NCBI RefSeq assembly: GCF_022376445.1
Contig: NW_025955228.1
Span: 1 to 54,164, forward strand
DNA length: 54,164 nt
Direction of reading: 5' to 3'
From: Fomitopsis serialis
Taxonomy: Eukaryota; Basidiomycota; Agaricomycetes; Polyporales; Fomitopsidaceae
The notes beneath the pieces are model-generated. The model saw only the letters and a program-made list of their open reading frames with translations. It was not told where the DNA came from and did no database searches. Every line of letters starts with the position of its first letter. Positions within the stretch are counted from its first letter, which is position 1. Positions 10,557 through 19,747 of this stretch are shown in pieces. The translations under genes were made by a program, and so were the position numbers.

Positions 10557-11534
10557 TGACGCGACCGAAAAGAACACAAAAGCCACACAAAAACCCAACC
10601 GTGAGGTCGAGCAGTGGTATGCGAGGCCTCTGAGTCTATGAGATGTACGGGGGACTGTACAGTGGTCTAGGTAAGAAGGAGGAGGACGGACAAGACTCCG
10701 AACGACGTGGGAGAGCTTCGAAGATGTCAAAGACTGTTCGAAGACGAGGGCTAAGCCTCGAAGGTAGGAGGAGGGTTTCGACAGACGTGTCGAACGAACG
10801 GTGACAAGGAAGGCGAGCGACGGCAGGAGAAGAAGTGTAGAGCCTCTCGGGGCAACTACGAGCTGGCGAACGTACTGGCGAACTGACTGACTGGCTTCGA
10901 ACGTACTGACTGACTGGCGAACTTGCTGACTTCGAACGTACTGGCTGACTGACGAACCTCGCCGGTGCGAGGTGAGATTGAGAGGGTAAGGGGGTCTCTG
11001 AGATTCGAAGGGAACCAGTCCCAGAGTATATACAGGGAAACACGGCTATTACCACTACGGAGCTCCGACGGCCCCAAACATCCGGCTATGGCTTCTAACA
11101 CGTGACAACTGCTCTCGGGCTCGCTAACCAGTGGTCCGAAGGCCGACCGGCTATCACATGACGCCGGAAACCAAGACCACTCGTCGAGGATGTGAGACGA
11201 CCTGCAAGGACTCACTGGACATCCTGTAGCATCCTATGGTCTCGCAGGAGATCTTCTAACACCGTAGCACGTCTTCTAACATGTTCGAGTGTCTTCTAAC
11301 ACATAGTGTATCTTCGAGTGACCTGCGTGCTCTGGGGTCATCTAGATAGGTGGGTAGGTGCTCCTATAGCGTCACTGAGGTGCCGGAAGGTCGCGGATAG
11401 TCTTCTAAGGTGAGCCAGGGTTGGCTACGAACTTCGAAATCTTCGAACAGTTGTAGTGGATCTTCTAAGAGCTTCGGAGCATCGTAGAGGCCTAGATTGC
11501 GTTTTCGGGGCTTAGATAGCCTAGAGGCGTATCA
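10557..11534 (-). repeat. Long terminal repeat (5' LTR in element orientation)
   Basis: 978-bp partner of 5465-6443. Several of the differences between the LTRs are CpG to TpG/CpA changes, for example GACGTCGAAG versus GATGTCAAAG near 5633/10725. Confidence 0.9.
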
Positions 11535-11538
11535 CCGA
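11535..11538. repeat. LTR element target-site duplication, right copy (CCGA)
   Basis: Exact repeat of 5461-5464. Confidence 0.85.
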
Positions 11539-12600
11539 GTCGCTGGACAGCGCTGGGGCCTCGCTGCTCTCCGACTCGTCCAGAACGAACTTGCGTTTGG
11601 CTGACGACGCTGCGAAGATCCCAGGTGAGTTACAATCAGGTTATGGTCGATTGGACCTTGAATACTCACTGGCTGTTCGTCAGCGTCCGACAGTACGACC
11701 TCATGCCCGTCTGCATCGACGCTGTACTCCGGTATTGAATCGATGGACTTCGCGCGCGCCGCGCCGCCCTTGTACGTCTTGTCGCGTGGGTCGTCCTGAA
11801 TCGTCTCTGACTCTACGGTGAGTGACATGTAAACTCGAGTTTCTTCTTTTTCATACCTTTCGAAAGCAGCTGTGCACTGCCTGTCGTCGTGGCAGTCTTT
11901 TTCTTCGGCTTGCGGCGGTCGAGGATGCCGGTTGCGCATGTCCTGCACAATCTGAAGGTGAGCTCTCCGGGAATGATGAGAGCTACAGCTTCGAGGCTTA
12001 CCAGCTGCGCCAGCCGTTGCTTTCTTGGCGCGCGAGCCTACCGAATTGCTGGCGCTCGGGGACTGCGTCGTCTCCACTGCTCCGAGTCCTGCTTCCACTG
12101 TGCCTCCGTCACTGGCACCTGCGCGAGCGGCAGGTAACTGATTTGATGCGGGAATCTCCTGAGGTAATCCGAGTCTTTATGTCATGTAAGCCTATGTAAT
12201 GCCGTCTGCGAGACGAGCTCTCCACGTACGAATTCGAGCAGAGAATCTCAAGCTCAGCCTTGAGCCTGTTGAGTTTGACAGCTGCTGGGGCATAGAACCC
12301 CTTCAACGAGTTCTCGTTGACTATGATCCGGGTGAGGTAGCTTGTAACCTTGTTCATCCCATGTCTCCCTCGTCGCACATGGTGGAGCCGGCCATTCTCG
12401 TCGCGGCAGTCTTCACCGAAGAGGATATCGAACCTTCGATTGAAGGTTGCCCATGCAGACTCGCCGTCGATGTTGGTCATGACATCGTAGATCCTGTCAT
12501 CCTTTGTTGCTTCTGCGACCGAGTTTGGAATCTTCTTACTAAGCTCGACAATCTCTTGCACGATTCGCTCGAGGTTGTCGTGTTCTTGTGAGCCTGTCAT
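11539..12600 (-). pseudogene. hAT transposase, upstream exons
   Basis: 5' part of the hAT gene separated from the rest by the LTR element. The ATG at 12600 starts a conserved-looking N-terminal region (ERIVQEIVELSKKIPNSVAE, WATFNRRFDILFGEDCRD, GRLHHVRRGRHGMNKV). Introns and a Ser/Ala/Lys-rich linker follow, then an acidic exon ending FVLDESESSEAPALSSDS at the retroelement boundary. The intron before KRKFVLDES is best placed with its donor four bases after the obvious GTGAGT (GTATTC), which keeps phase. Downstream, after the LTR element, the same frame continues as SSAKNGSDAEMEVDAG. I infer that this extension belongs to the transposase because the frame joins exactly; a separate gene fused by annotation cannot be excluded. 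Confidence 0.65.
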
Positions 12601-12961
12601 ACTGAGAAGTCAGGGCTAGGCTGTCAGTGAGATGTGGACTTCGGGACTGCGAGTTCGACGAGTAGAGTGTGACTCGTGAGTGGGTGAGCAGTGACCAGCC
12701 CGCCCGCTGCCTGCAACAGCCAAGGCCTGTCATTCGACGATAGCATAAACTTCACTGCGGTGCCTTGAGTCTGCCCGATGGTCCGGGTCCAGGTTCCGAG
12801 TGGCTGAAATGAGCGCGCGCGCCTTGGCTCGCGAGCCTCATGCCCGACTGCCATTTTAGGAAGGAGCTATACCATATACAGTATATATACAGTATATATA
12901 CTATATACTGTGGGCCCTGTAGATATAACGATAAAGTATAGGGTAAAACCATATATATATG
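12601..12961 (-). promoter_or_regulatory. hAT 5' region with AT-rich subterminal sequence
   Basis: This is the space between the transposase start and the right inverted repeat. It includes an AT-rich run of TATATACAGTATATATACT type (about 12878-12960), the counterpart of the AT-rich run at 2462-2560. It presumably holds the promoter; no distinct TATA element can be singled out from the repeat. Confidence 0.45.
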
Positions 12962-12989
12962 GTATATATATTATATCGTTGGAGCCTTA
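12962..12989 (-). repeat. hAT terminal inverted repeat, right
   Basis: Reverse complement starts TAAGGCTCCAACGATATAAT. Pairs with 2450-2477. Confidence 0.9.
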
Positions 12990-12997
12990 GACTTGGA
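12990..12997. repeat. hAT target-site duplication, right copy (GACTTGGA)
   Basis: Exact repeat of 2442-2449; part of the coding sequence (codons for ELQV) of the interrupted gene. Confidence 0.93.
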
Positions 12998-13649
12998 GCT
13001 CGGGTTGATAAGTGAACCCGCCGACGTGGTGAATGGCGTACAGGTAGACGCAGCGCTTTGTGAGGCCGTCTTCTTCATTTGTGCTCACCGCCCAGCAGCG
13101 GTGGTCTCCAGGACGGTTGTTTTTGACTCGCTACGAGAGGGACTGTCACTTGATTACGTCTCGCCCACAGAGTGCATCACTTACCTCCATCGCCCTCATA
13201 ACAACCTGACCAACGAGGAGAGCAAGCTGGGCTTTAGTGGAAGGAATTCCAGGACGGTTCGCGGCCTCGAGAGGTACGTATTCTCCGTGTGCCGTATCTA
13301 GAGGATCGTGATCGGGCCACTGAATAACAAATCAGAGAGACTGGCGAGCAGAGCATTTCCAATATGATACTTACATTTACTTTCACCAGTATTTTGTGGT
13401 CATTGCCAACCCGAACCTGGTCGAACGGCTTGTCCCAGCCAGGATCTCTCATCATATTGGCGATTTCTTCGAAATTATTTGTCCGGCTGAGCGCATCGAT
13501 GGACAAACCCCTTCCGAAAAAGACTGAAGGGTATGACCCGGCGAACAGTGCCTAGCCAAGTTCTCGTCCACAAGGGCAGGAACGCTGAGGAGTATATCCC
13601 GCCTAAGTTCGTAATCGTGGTCTGCAGGGGTGCAATGGCAAGCGTTCAT
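12990..13649 (-). pseudogene. Upstream half of the uncharacterised two-domain gene split by hAT
   Basis: Minus-strand ATG at 13649 (MNACHCTPADHDYELRRDIL). It continues through LSVPALVDENLA, then in another frame through LFAGSYPSVFFGRGLSID. The switch near 13553 would be healed by one extra base, so I read it as a one-base loss or a sequence error. Intron 1 lies before WPDHDPLDTAHGEYV; intron 2 (GTAAGT..TAG, 54 nt) follows RAME. The frame then reads DHRCWAV and VYLYAIHHVGGFTYQPELQV into the hAT duplication. The domain matches the downstream half, including intron positions. Family not recognised. Confidence 0.6.
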
Positions 13650-15452
13650 GATGGTTCGTAGTGAACAAGCACAGGGAAAGCAAGGGAAGGTCGAGCGACG
13701 CTGGTGGACAACCACAAGAATTAGCACCGGGGATTTATAGGCAGCAGTGTGGCCCGGGGACCACGCCACAGGGGCAAGAACAAAAAGCCAATCGCCCTGG
13801 AAACGGTCAAAGGTGAGATGGTGGCGCTCACCGTGCTGCGGCCAGCGGATCGGGACACTTGTCAAAGCCAATGCAGACGGTCCAAACTGCGCTGTGTTCT
13901 GGTCTTCACAAGGGGGGAGAACAATGCTATTTTTGGATTGGTTGCGAATCGACGAACTTGCGATGCGTCGGCTACAATCTGTAGAAAGATGTGTCAACAG
14001 GTGTCAACGCAAAGGAAAGGCTCTAGGCCAAAGCGGACAGAGCATTACACGTTGAAAGAAGGGCTCAGGCAGTCCGTGATCAAGCTCTGTCGTGCGGTGC
14101 AGACTACATTCAGGATGGCTACCGGCCACATTAAGGCTCCCTCGACTTTCGAGCGGTATTGAGGATTGATCCTATGCGACCTGAAGGGGTTTCGGAAGAC
14201 GTCAACTTAAACGGCTGACCACATACCATTGAGGTCATCCCAGCGACCTAGCGGATGGTAATGCGATATGCACGCACTCCGGCATTAATCCGAGCCCGTC
14301 ACTTTCACCGACCACCAGTGCCTCTGTATGAGAGAATGATATCTCTGGCAACATTGCGTCAGTTTGTTGATTACTGGATTACAATAAGGAGATGTTATTC
14401 AGCGTGGCTTCTCAGACAGTCTAGTTGGCAAAATCCTTTGATAACGTACTGCTGGCTAGGCTGGTGTCAGGAGTGCAGTATTCACCTCACGCTGCCAGTG
14501 AAGTAGATCGTCGCCGTACGTCCGAGAGTGCTACTGATTTTCATCAATCGGTTATGCATTCAGTCACATTTTCGATACGCAAAACGCTCAAAAGAACGAT
14601 ATACGTGTACCCTCCGATCAGTAAACACTGTGGCGGGTAAGTTCTAGGGATGGATGTTTGATTGAAGATCCCGTTCATCGCTGAGCTCGAGCCCTTGGGA
14701 CCAAATGATGATGCGAGCACCTCAGGTCCCTCGATGTCTACACGCCTTCGGTGCCAGAGTAGCTTCATGATAGCTGTTGCATAACAGCTCGATAACTGTC
14801 AGTGTAGCCCTCTGTGGCTAAGCGGAATGCGATTATCCCAGAGAAACGTCACTGCGAAGCGTACAGTTGTCAGGATGTGTACGTTGGCCTATATGCCTCG
14901 ATGCCCTGGATGCCGGACATGGGGCTCGAGCTAGGTCAGATTCTAGGGCGGTACCAAAGTGGTCACGGAGTTATCTTCATGAATTGACGACAGAGAGAGA
15001 CGACGACATACATGCAATATATTGGTGTTTGCCCAAGCGCGGCTTTATCTGCCGGTGAGTCAAGTTGCCTACGAACTTGTGATTCAATTGCTTGCGGAGG
15101 CGCGTCATTGATTCATTCGTGAGTCAGTCGTTGCAGACAGGGTAAACGTCAAAAGTCAGACATAGCTTCCAAGAGTCAGTACTAGTGCCAGTGACGTGTA
15201 AAGGGGAATAAGATTACAGAGATTCGGGCGGGAATAAGAATATATTTGATGGGATGTGGCTGAGGTGTGGCGGGTGTCAGTGAGGATAGGGACACAAAGC
15301 ACAGTTTGCAGACTCGATATTTCGTCCCCTTTACCCCGAAGGCTGATGTGGAGGAGCCTACAGTGACGTCGAAAAGATGTATCGTTGCAGCTTCGGTCCC
15401 CCCAATCCAATTTCATTGTTGCTGGAATCGTTTTAGTATGAATCTCGATATC
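13650..15452. other. Gene-poor stretch
   Basis: There are only short, unconvincing ORFs. One, on the minus strand from an ATG at 14768 (MKLLWHRRRVDIEGPEVLAS), could be a small first exon, but I cannot extend it. No repeats are obvious. Confidence 0.45.
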
Positions 15453-15548
15453 GGCCGACTGGCGAAATGCATCGCGTTTGACTACGACCAACGGCTTATG
15501 TAATGCTTACGTAATCAAGAGACTGCAGGTTCGACCCCTGGTCGGTCA
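15453..15548 (+). tRNA. Probable tRNA-Arg (anticodon ACG) with a 26-nt intron
   Basis: Acceptor GGCCGAC (15453-15459) pairs with GTCGGTC (15541-15547, one G-U). The D stem is GCGA/TCGC. The anticodon stem TTTGA pairs with TCAAG around loop CTACGA, giving anticodon ACG, with an intron of about 26 nt in the canonical place after position 37. The T arm contains GGTTCGACCCC, a good B box, and TGGCGAAATGC serves as A box. A run of eight T follows within ten bases, a pol III terminator. Oddities are a short D loop lacking the usual GG and a mismatch at the base of the T stem, so it may be slightly degenerate. Confidence 0.7.
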
Positions 15549-16400
15549 TTTCTTTTTTTTCTCGTTGCCAGTCCACATTTCAACGCAAGTTTCAAGTTGG
15601 CGCAGACCGACCACTTGCACAGGATGATGTTTGCTTTTTGTGTTCATGTTCTCATCCTCGAACCTACGGTGATGGTCCGAGCGCACATTTGGAAACTGGA
15701 GCAAGAGTATGTCGCAATTTTGTTGCGAGTACATTCGACGCCAAAGCCCGGTTACAGACACAAGGCCCTTTCCGGTGGCACAGTCAACAAGAAAGCAATC
15801 GGTCGACTTTGGACTTGAACTCACACACGTACTACAATCGTTCTGTGAGTCGTGCTATAGTCGTGCTCAGCCTTCCAGGACACACCAAGCAGCTCTTTCT
15901 CACGCATAGTCATCCTATGCCGACGCGCAGTCTCGTGGAACACCATCGGGGTAGCCTACGGCGGCCGACGACTCGCCAATAGACGATGATCCATGAGCCG
16001 AGGTGCAACTTTTGTATGGTGGATCAGTAGTAATACGTGAATGCTGTAACAATTTGCGGGGTACTCGGATACCAATGTTTTGATGAAATGGGCGTCGGCC
16101 GCCGAGGCTAACGCGTCGGCTGGCCTATTGAAGGAGGACAGCCGCCTTGGACGGGCCCCGCCATCTTGCGTATTGGTGGCTTGTGTAGCTCGGGAGTGTG
16201 GTACCCCCGGCGCGATGTTCGAGGGGTGGGTCATTTCGCTGCTTCCTGATTGGAGGTGACATGGGTGGAAGGGTTTTGAGAGTGGAGGGGAGATGTGCCG
16301 AGAAATGATCTCGCAACGATGCCTCAGGGTTACTGACCTTGTCCTCGGTTCTCCAAGCCTCGCTGACGACCACATTATTTAGTGTGTCTAACCCGTTATC
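15549..16400. other. Intergenic region up to the giant element
   Basis: I see no supported gene. An ORF at 16125-16607 on the minus strand crosses the terminal inverted repeat of the element and is treated as chance. Confidence 0.45.
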
Positions 16401-16422
16401 AACGGTAAACCCGGAGTGAGAT
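16401..16422 (+). repeat. Terminal inverted repeat of the giant element, left
   Basis: 22 bp, starting AACGGTAAACCCGGAGTGAG; exact reverse complement of 36260-36281. Confidence 0.75.
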
Positions 16423-16740
16423 TCGGCCGTTTGCAACGTTGGCCCGGAGGCCGACCGGAGCAAACACTCGGGCGTTGTAAGCGTTCCGGCCGGTGATGCC
16501 TGGCGATGCTGCGAACGTTCCGGCCGGCGCTGAACAGATACAAGGGGAGGTGTGGGTGTCCAGGATACATAGGTCTCCAGAGCCGTCTGGCAGGCTCGGC
16601 CGTACAATGCGATTACTCATGTGAAACGCGCCGGCCGGGGAGTCAACACGACCGCTCCCAGCGCCCCGGCCGGTGTACCATGAATGCCATGCTACACGTG
16701 GCGGCCGTTGTCATGGGGGATTATGGAGACTACAGCTGAG
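16423..16740 (+). promoter_or_regulatory. Left subterminal region with scattered CCGGCCGG sites
   Basis: Several copies of a GTTCCGGCCGG-type site occur here (for example near 16480, 16515, 16630 and 16665), in the same family as the array that follows. Candidate transposase-binding sites by analogy with subterminal repeats of other DNA transposons. Confidence 0.4.
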
Positions 16741-17345
16741 ACGTTCCGGCCGGCCATTCGCATAGCATGTATGACCTAGCCCGGGCTCGTCCTGACGGTC
16801 CGGCCGGGCTTTCATATAGCATGGAGGGACCTTCCCGGGGCTGGCTAGGCCTGCTCGGCCCGACGTTATAACGGTCCGGCCGGCCTCTCGTATGGCATGC
16901 AGGACCTTCCCGGGGCTGGCTAGGCATGCTCGGCCCGACGTTACAACGGTCCGGCCGGCCTCTCGTATGGCATGTAGGACCTTCCCGGGGCTGGCTAGGC
17001 ATGCTCGGCCCGACGTTACAACGGTCCGGCCGGCCTCTCGTATGGCATGCAGGACCTTCCCGGGGCTGGCTAGGCCTGCTCGGCCCGACGTTACAACGGT
17101 CCGGCCGGCCTCTCGTATGGCATGTAGGGACCTACCCGGGGCCTGCTAGGCCTGCTCGGCCCGACGTTACAACGGTCCGGCCGGCCTCTCGTATGGCATG
17201 CAGGACCTTCCCGGGCTGGCTAGGCATGCTCGGCCCGACGTTACAACGGTCCGGCCGGCCTCTCGTATGGCATGTAGGGACCTTCCCGGGGCTGGCTAGG
17301 CATGCTCGGCCCGACGTTATAACGGTCCGGCCGGCCTTTCGTATA
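16741..17345 (+). repeat. Minisatellite, about 74-bp unit, about 9 copies
   Basis: Tandem units contain AACGGTCCGGCCGG, then CTCGTATGGCATG, then GGACCTTCCCGGGGCTGG and CTAGGCATGCTCGGCCCGAC. The middle units are nearly identical; outer units diverge (for example the first two). ORFs read through it on both strands only because units are homogeneous; it is not coding. Confidence 0.9.
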
Positions 17346-17482
17346 GCATGCTGGCTTGGCTCGCCATTCATACTCTGGGCTCATAATTAATTTCTTTCGG
17401 GCAGTGGCGTGAGTGTAACCACAGACGAAGGTAGCATTCAACAGCATCGTATCTAACTACTACATGCATTGCGACTATTCCG

Positions 17483-19522
17483 TTATCCCGAACGACTCCG
17501 CGCCTGATAGTACTCCGTCACCCAGTCAACAGCGCGGTGGTTTCGAGTGTTCGCTGCTTGAAGTGCAGTCAGTGCGTCAATGCGAGCCATGATGATGGCC
17601 TTCTCCGCTTGTAGTTCGGCCACTCTTGTGGGTGTGGCACCGGTAAATGCTGGGCCGGGAACTGAGTACGGAAATGTTAGTAAATCAAGTAATCGCACGC
17701 TGGAAAACACGACAGTACAGTTTGGCGGCCAGTCCACATCAGGGTGACTGTCTGCCTCCCACAAGTGATTTGCGGGATCGTGACGATCAGTCATTGTCAC
17801 CGAAAACGTGAAAAACGGGTCTTCTTCCCTGCCAAGCAGCATGGTCTCGTCGTGTACTCGGTACGCTGTAAACATGGTGTCATCAGACCTGACACTCAGC
17901 TGTCATAAAGTCCGGATGCACGCCCAAGCCTACACCGCTGACCGGGCCTGCATATGGCATTCGGTTCGAAGCACGCCCCTGACGATGGTGGCAGTGCCGA
18001 AGACCAGGCTGCGAAGAGCTGTGTACAAAGGTCACTCACCGTCTTCAGTGCTGTTCTCCATGCCTTGCGTAATTTCTGAAGCCTGGGGACGACTACAATG
18101 AGCATAAGTCGCGAAATATCTGATGAACACGTACCGAGGCCTCGCCCTCATTGTCTTCGAAAACGGTCGGATCCGGAGCCCCGCCAGACTCGTTCGCACC
18201 GTGACGAGACACCCGTTTCTTTTGACCCGGGGCATGAGCTTGGACGCGGGGCCTTGATGTGTGCCCCAAGTTGACCGATTGCGCCGCTGGACTGACGGGC
18301 TTATCGGGTTTGTCCTGACCCACCGCACCGGGGCCAATCACGTCGGGCCGAGCAACCTTCAGAGCGCGAGGGCGTGGGCGAGGGTTCGTAGAGGCGGGGA
18401 CGGGGGGCGGGCTCATCTGGGTGGCACCGGCTTTCAGGGATTTGTTCCCTTCGTCCACCATCTCCACGTCGGAATCCCCACTTGTGCTTTGCGTCGCCGG
18501 CTTTGTGTGAGCGACAATGACGACGTCGGAGTCACTACTTGCTTCCCCCCCTTGACGTTCGGTCCCACTTGCTTTCCCGTGAGAGGCACTTGTCGAGACA
18601 ACGCAGAGTGACCCGTAGGCATTGATACCTCGGTGAGGCTCTGATGCAACGCCTTGTGAGTGTAAAGCAACCAGCCCAGCTCCAATAACGTACCGCAGGT
18701 TTGCGCTTGAAAGGGATGCCCCATCGTCCGAGCCTGATTGGCCCCACGGCAGCGACTTGCGCGGGAGGTGGATTCGCCTAGGAGGTGCGGCATCATAGTA
18801 AGCACAAAAACAGTGGAAAACAAAATAATAAACAAGGTAGCGTGGAGAAGACATACCTGCATTCCGTGATCTAGGCTTTGTTCTCCTCGGATTGCCTGTG
18901 CGCCGATCGCAACCCCCTTGTCCGCGTCCGCCGGGAGAACCTGTGTGGTGGTTCGCTGGTTTATTGGGTGGATTAGCGTGACGAATTTGGCAAAGTACCG
19001 TACTACCCGCACTCACCGAAATCTTGACACGCTTCTCGGGGGCCTGCGATGATTCCCGGCCATCCACGGGATCCGTCTCGCGCCGGGCAGAGTGAGATTG
19101 GCCCTGCATACACGTCGATCAGTGTTAGAGTAAATGAACCAATCTACGTACATTGTCGGGCGGGGCATGCGAGCCCTTGCGCTTCATCGGGACATTGAAC
19201 CCTCCCGGCCGCACACGGTAGGTTGGCACCTTCACATCCCCGGCTGCCGCGGCCGGAGTTTGCTTATCCGCATTGACCGTTGTCTGTGTCGCCCGCTAAG
19301 ACGACCTGTTGTTAGTGTAATACCGGATTTCGGGCTGAACGTCCACGTACCTGAGATTCAGCAGCCGCAGCATCCTGAGCCGTATGCCCCAACGCCACAT
19401 CGGCCCGAATGCGAGCACTGCCCGAATCTTCCTCTGCTGCTGCGGGTCGAGCGGAAGAACCTATCCGGAGTAGTCAGCAATAGAACACATAGGGTGGAAT
19501 ACACCGTACCTTGTGTAGACAT
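17483..19522 (-). CDS. Uncharacterised multi-exon gene of the giant element
   Basis: Minus-strand gene starting at ATG 19522 (MSTQ, then an intron), divergent from the zinc-cluster gene with about 225 bp between the starts. At least seven short exons are separated by introns of about 50-60 nt. Recognisable blocks are KVPTYRVRPGGFNVPMKRKG, GQSHSARRETDPVDGRESSQ, a long disordered Pro/Ser/Asp-rich region (DSDVVIVAHTKPATQ; PRPRPRALKVARPD), and a C-terminal exon with TMTDRHDPANHLWEADSHPD, VDWPPNCTVVFSS and a short helical segment (RVAELQAEKAIIMARIDAL), stopping at 17483. No known domain is visible. The basic, disordered character would suit a nuclear protein; that is inference. Exon boundaries are approximate. 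Confidence 0.55.
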
Positions 19523-19747
19523 CTTGGATGATGGAAGGCAACAACAACGCGACGCGCCATCACGATGTTCATGTTCGGTTAATTTTCCCGCGGCCCGCCG
19601 TGTGCACGTGACCGTCGGTGTTGATCTTCGCGATCGGTGTGGCTTCGGCTCGCTTGTCTCTTGCTTTCATCACCCCGCGTCCACTGTCTGTTGCCGCGCC
19701 GTCCTCGCATCTTCATCCACTCTGCTTCGCTTTTGCTCTCGCCCAAA
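19523..19747. promoter_or_regulatory. Divergent promoter between two cargo genes
   Basis: This 225-bp region lies between opposed ATGs at 19522 and 19748 and must hold both promoters. It contains CT-rich tracts upstream of the plus-strand start (CATCTTCATCCACTCTGCTT). No CCGGCCGG site is seen. Confidence 0.5.

Larger units (their letters stand above)
5465..11534 (-). mobile_element. Non-autonomous LTR retrotransposon (gag-like plus membrane-protein ORF, no pol)
   Basis: A 6.07-kb element with two near-identical direct repeats of 979 and 978 bp that start TG and end CA, flanked by CCGA. Orientation is minus. A primer-binding-site candidate (TGGAGCCCACCGCGAG) lies three bases inside the LTR at 10557, and a polypurine tract (AAGGGGGAGA on the minus strand) abuts the LTR ending at 6443. 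The interior holds a gag-like ORF with a zinc-knuckle-like Cys cluster and a second ORF with degenerate Ser/Pro repeats and one membrane segment. I find no protease, reverse transcriptase, RNase H or integrase motifs. This fits a gag-bearing element that depends on another element for pol. Confidence 0.88.
2450..12989 (-). mobile_element. hAT DNA transposon, interrupted by an LTR retrotransposon
   Basis: A 10.5-kb interval (about 4.5 kb without the nested retroelement) is bounded by 28-bp terminal inverted repeats starting TAAGGCTCCAAC (2450-2477 and 12962-12989, one mismatch) and flanked by the 8-bp duplication GACTTGGA. Both ends carry AT-rich subterminal stretches (2462-2560; 12878-12980) of TATATA-type repeats. 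Its single gene, on the minus strand, encodes a BED-finger hAT transposase. The element landed within an exon of an unrelated gene: removing it and one duplication copy gives a continuous reading frame across the site. Confidence 0.93.

Noticed and set aside
16125..16607. A 160-codon minus-strand ORF
   Set aside because: It crosses the terminal repeat and subterminal sites of the giant element and has no family resemblance.
16741..17345. Regular repeats that could suggest a CRISPR array
   Set aside because: Whole units repeat with no unique spacers, and the sequence is eukaryotic; it is a minisatellite. The same holds for the arrays at 22838, 30930, 35221 and 47560.
16730..17390. ORFs of 80-154 codons on both strands
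   Set aside because: They read through the 74-bp minisatellite; same artefact.
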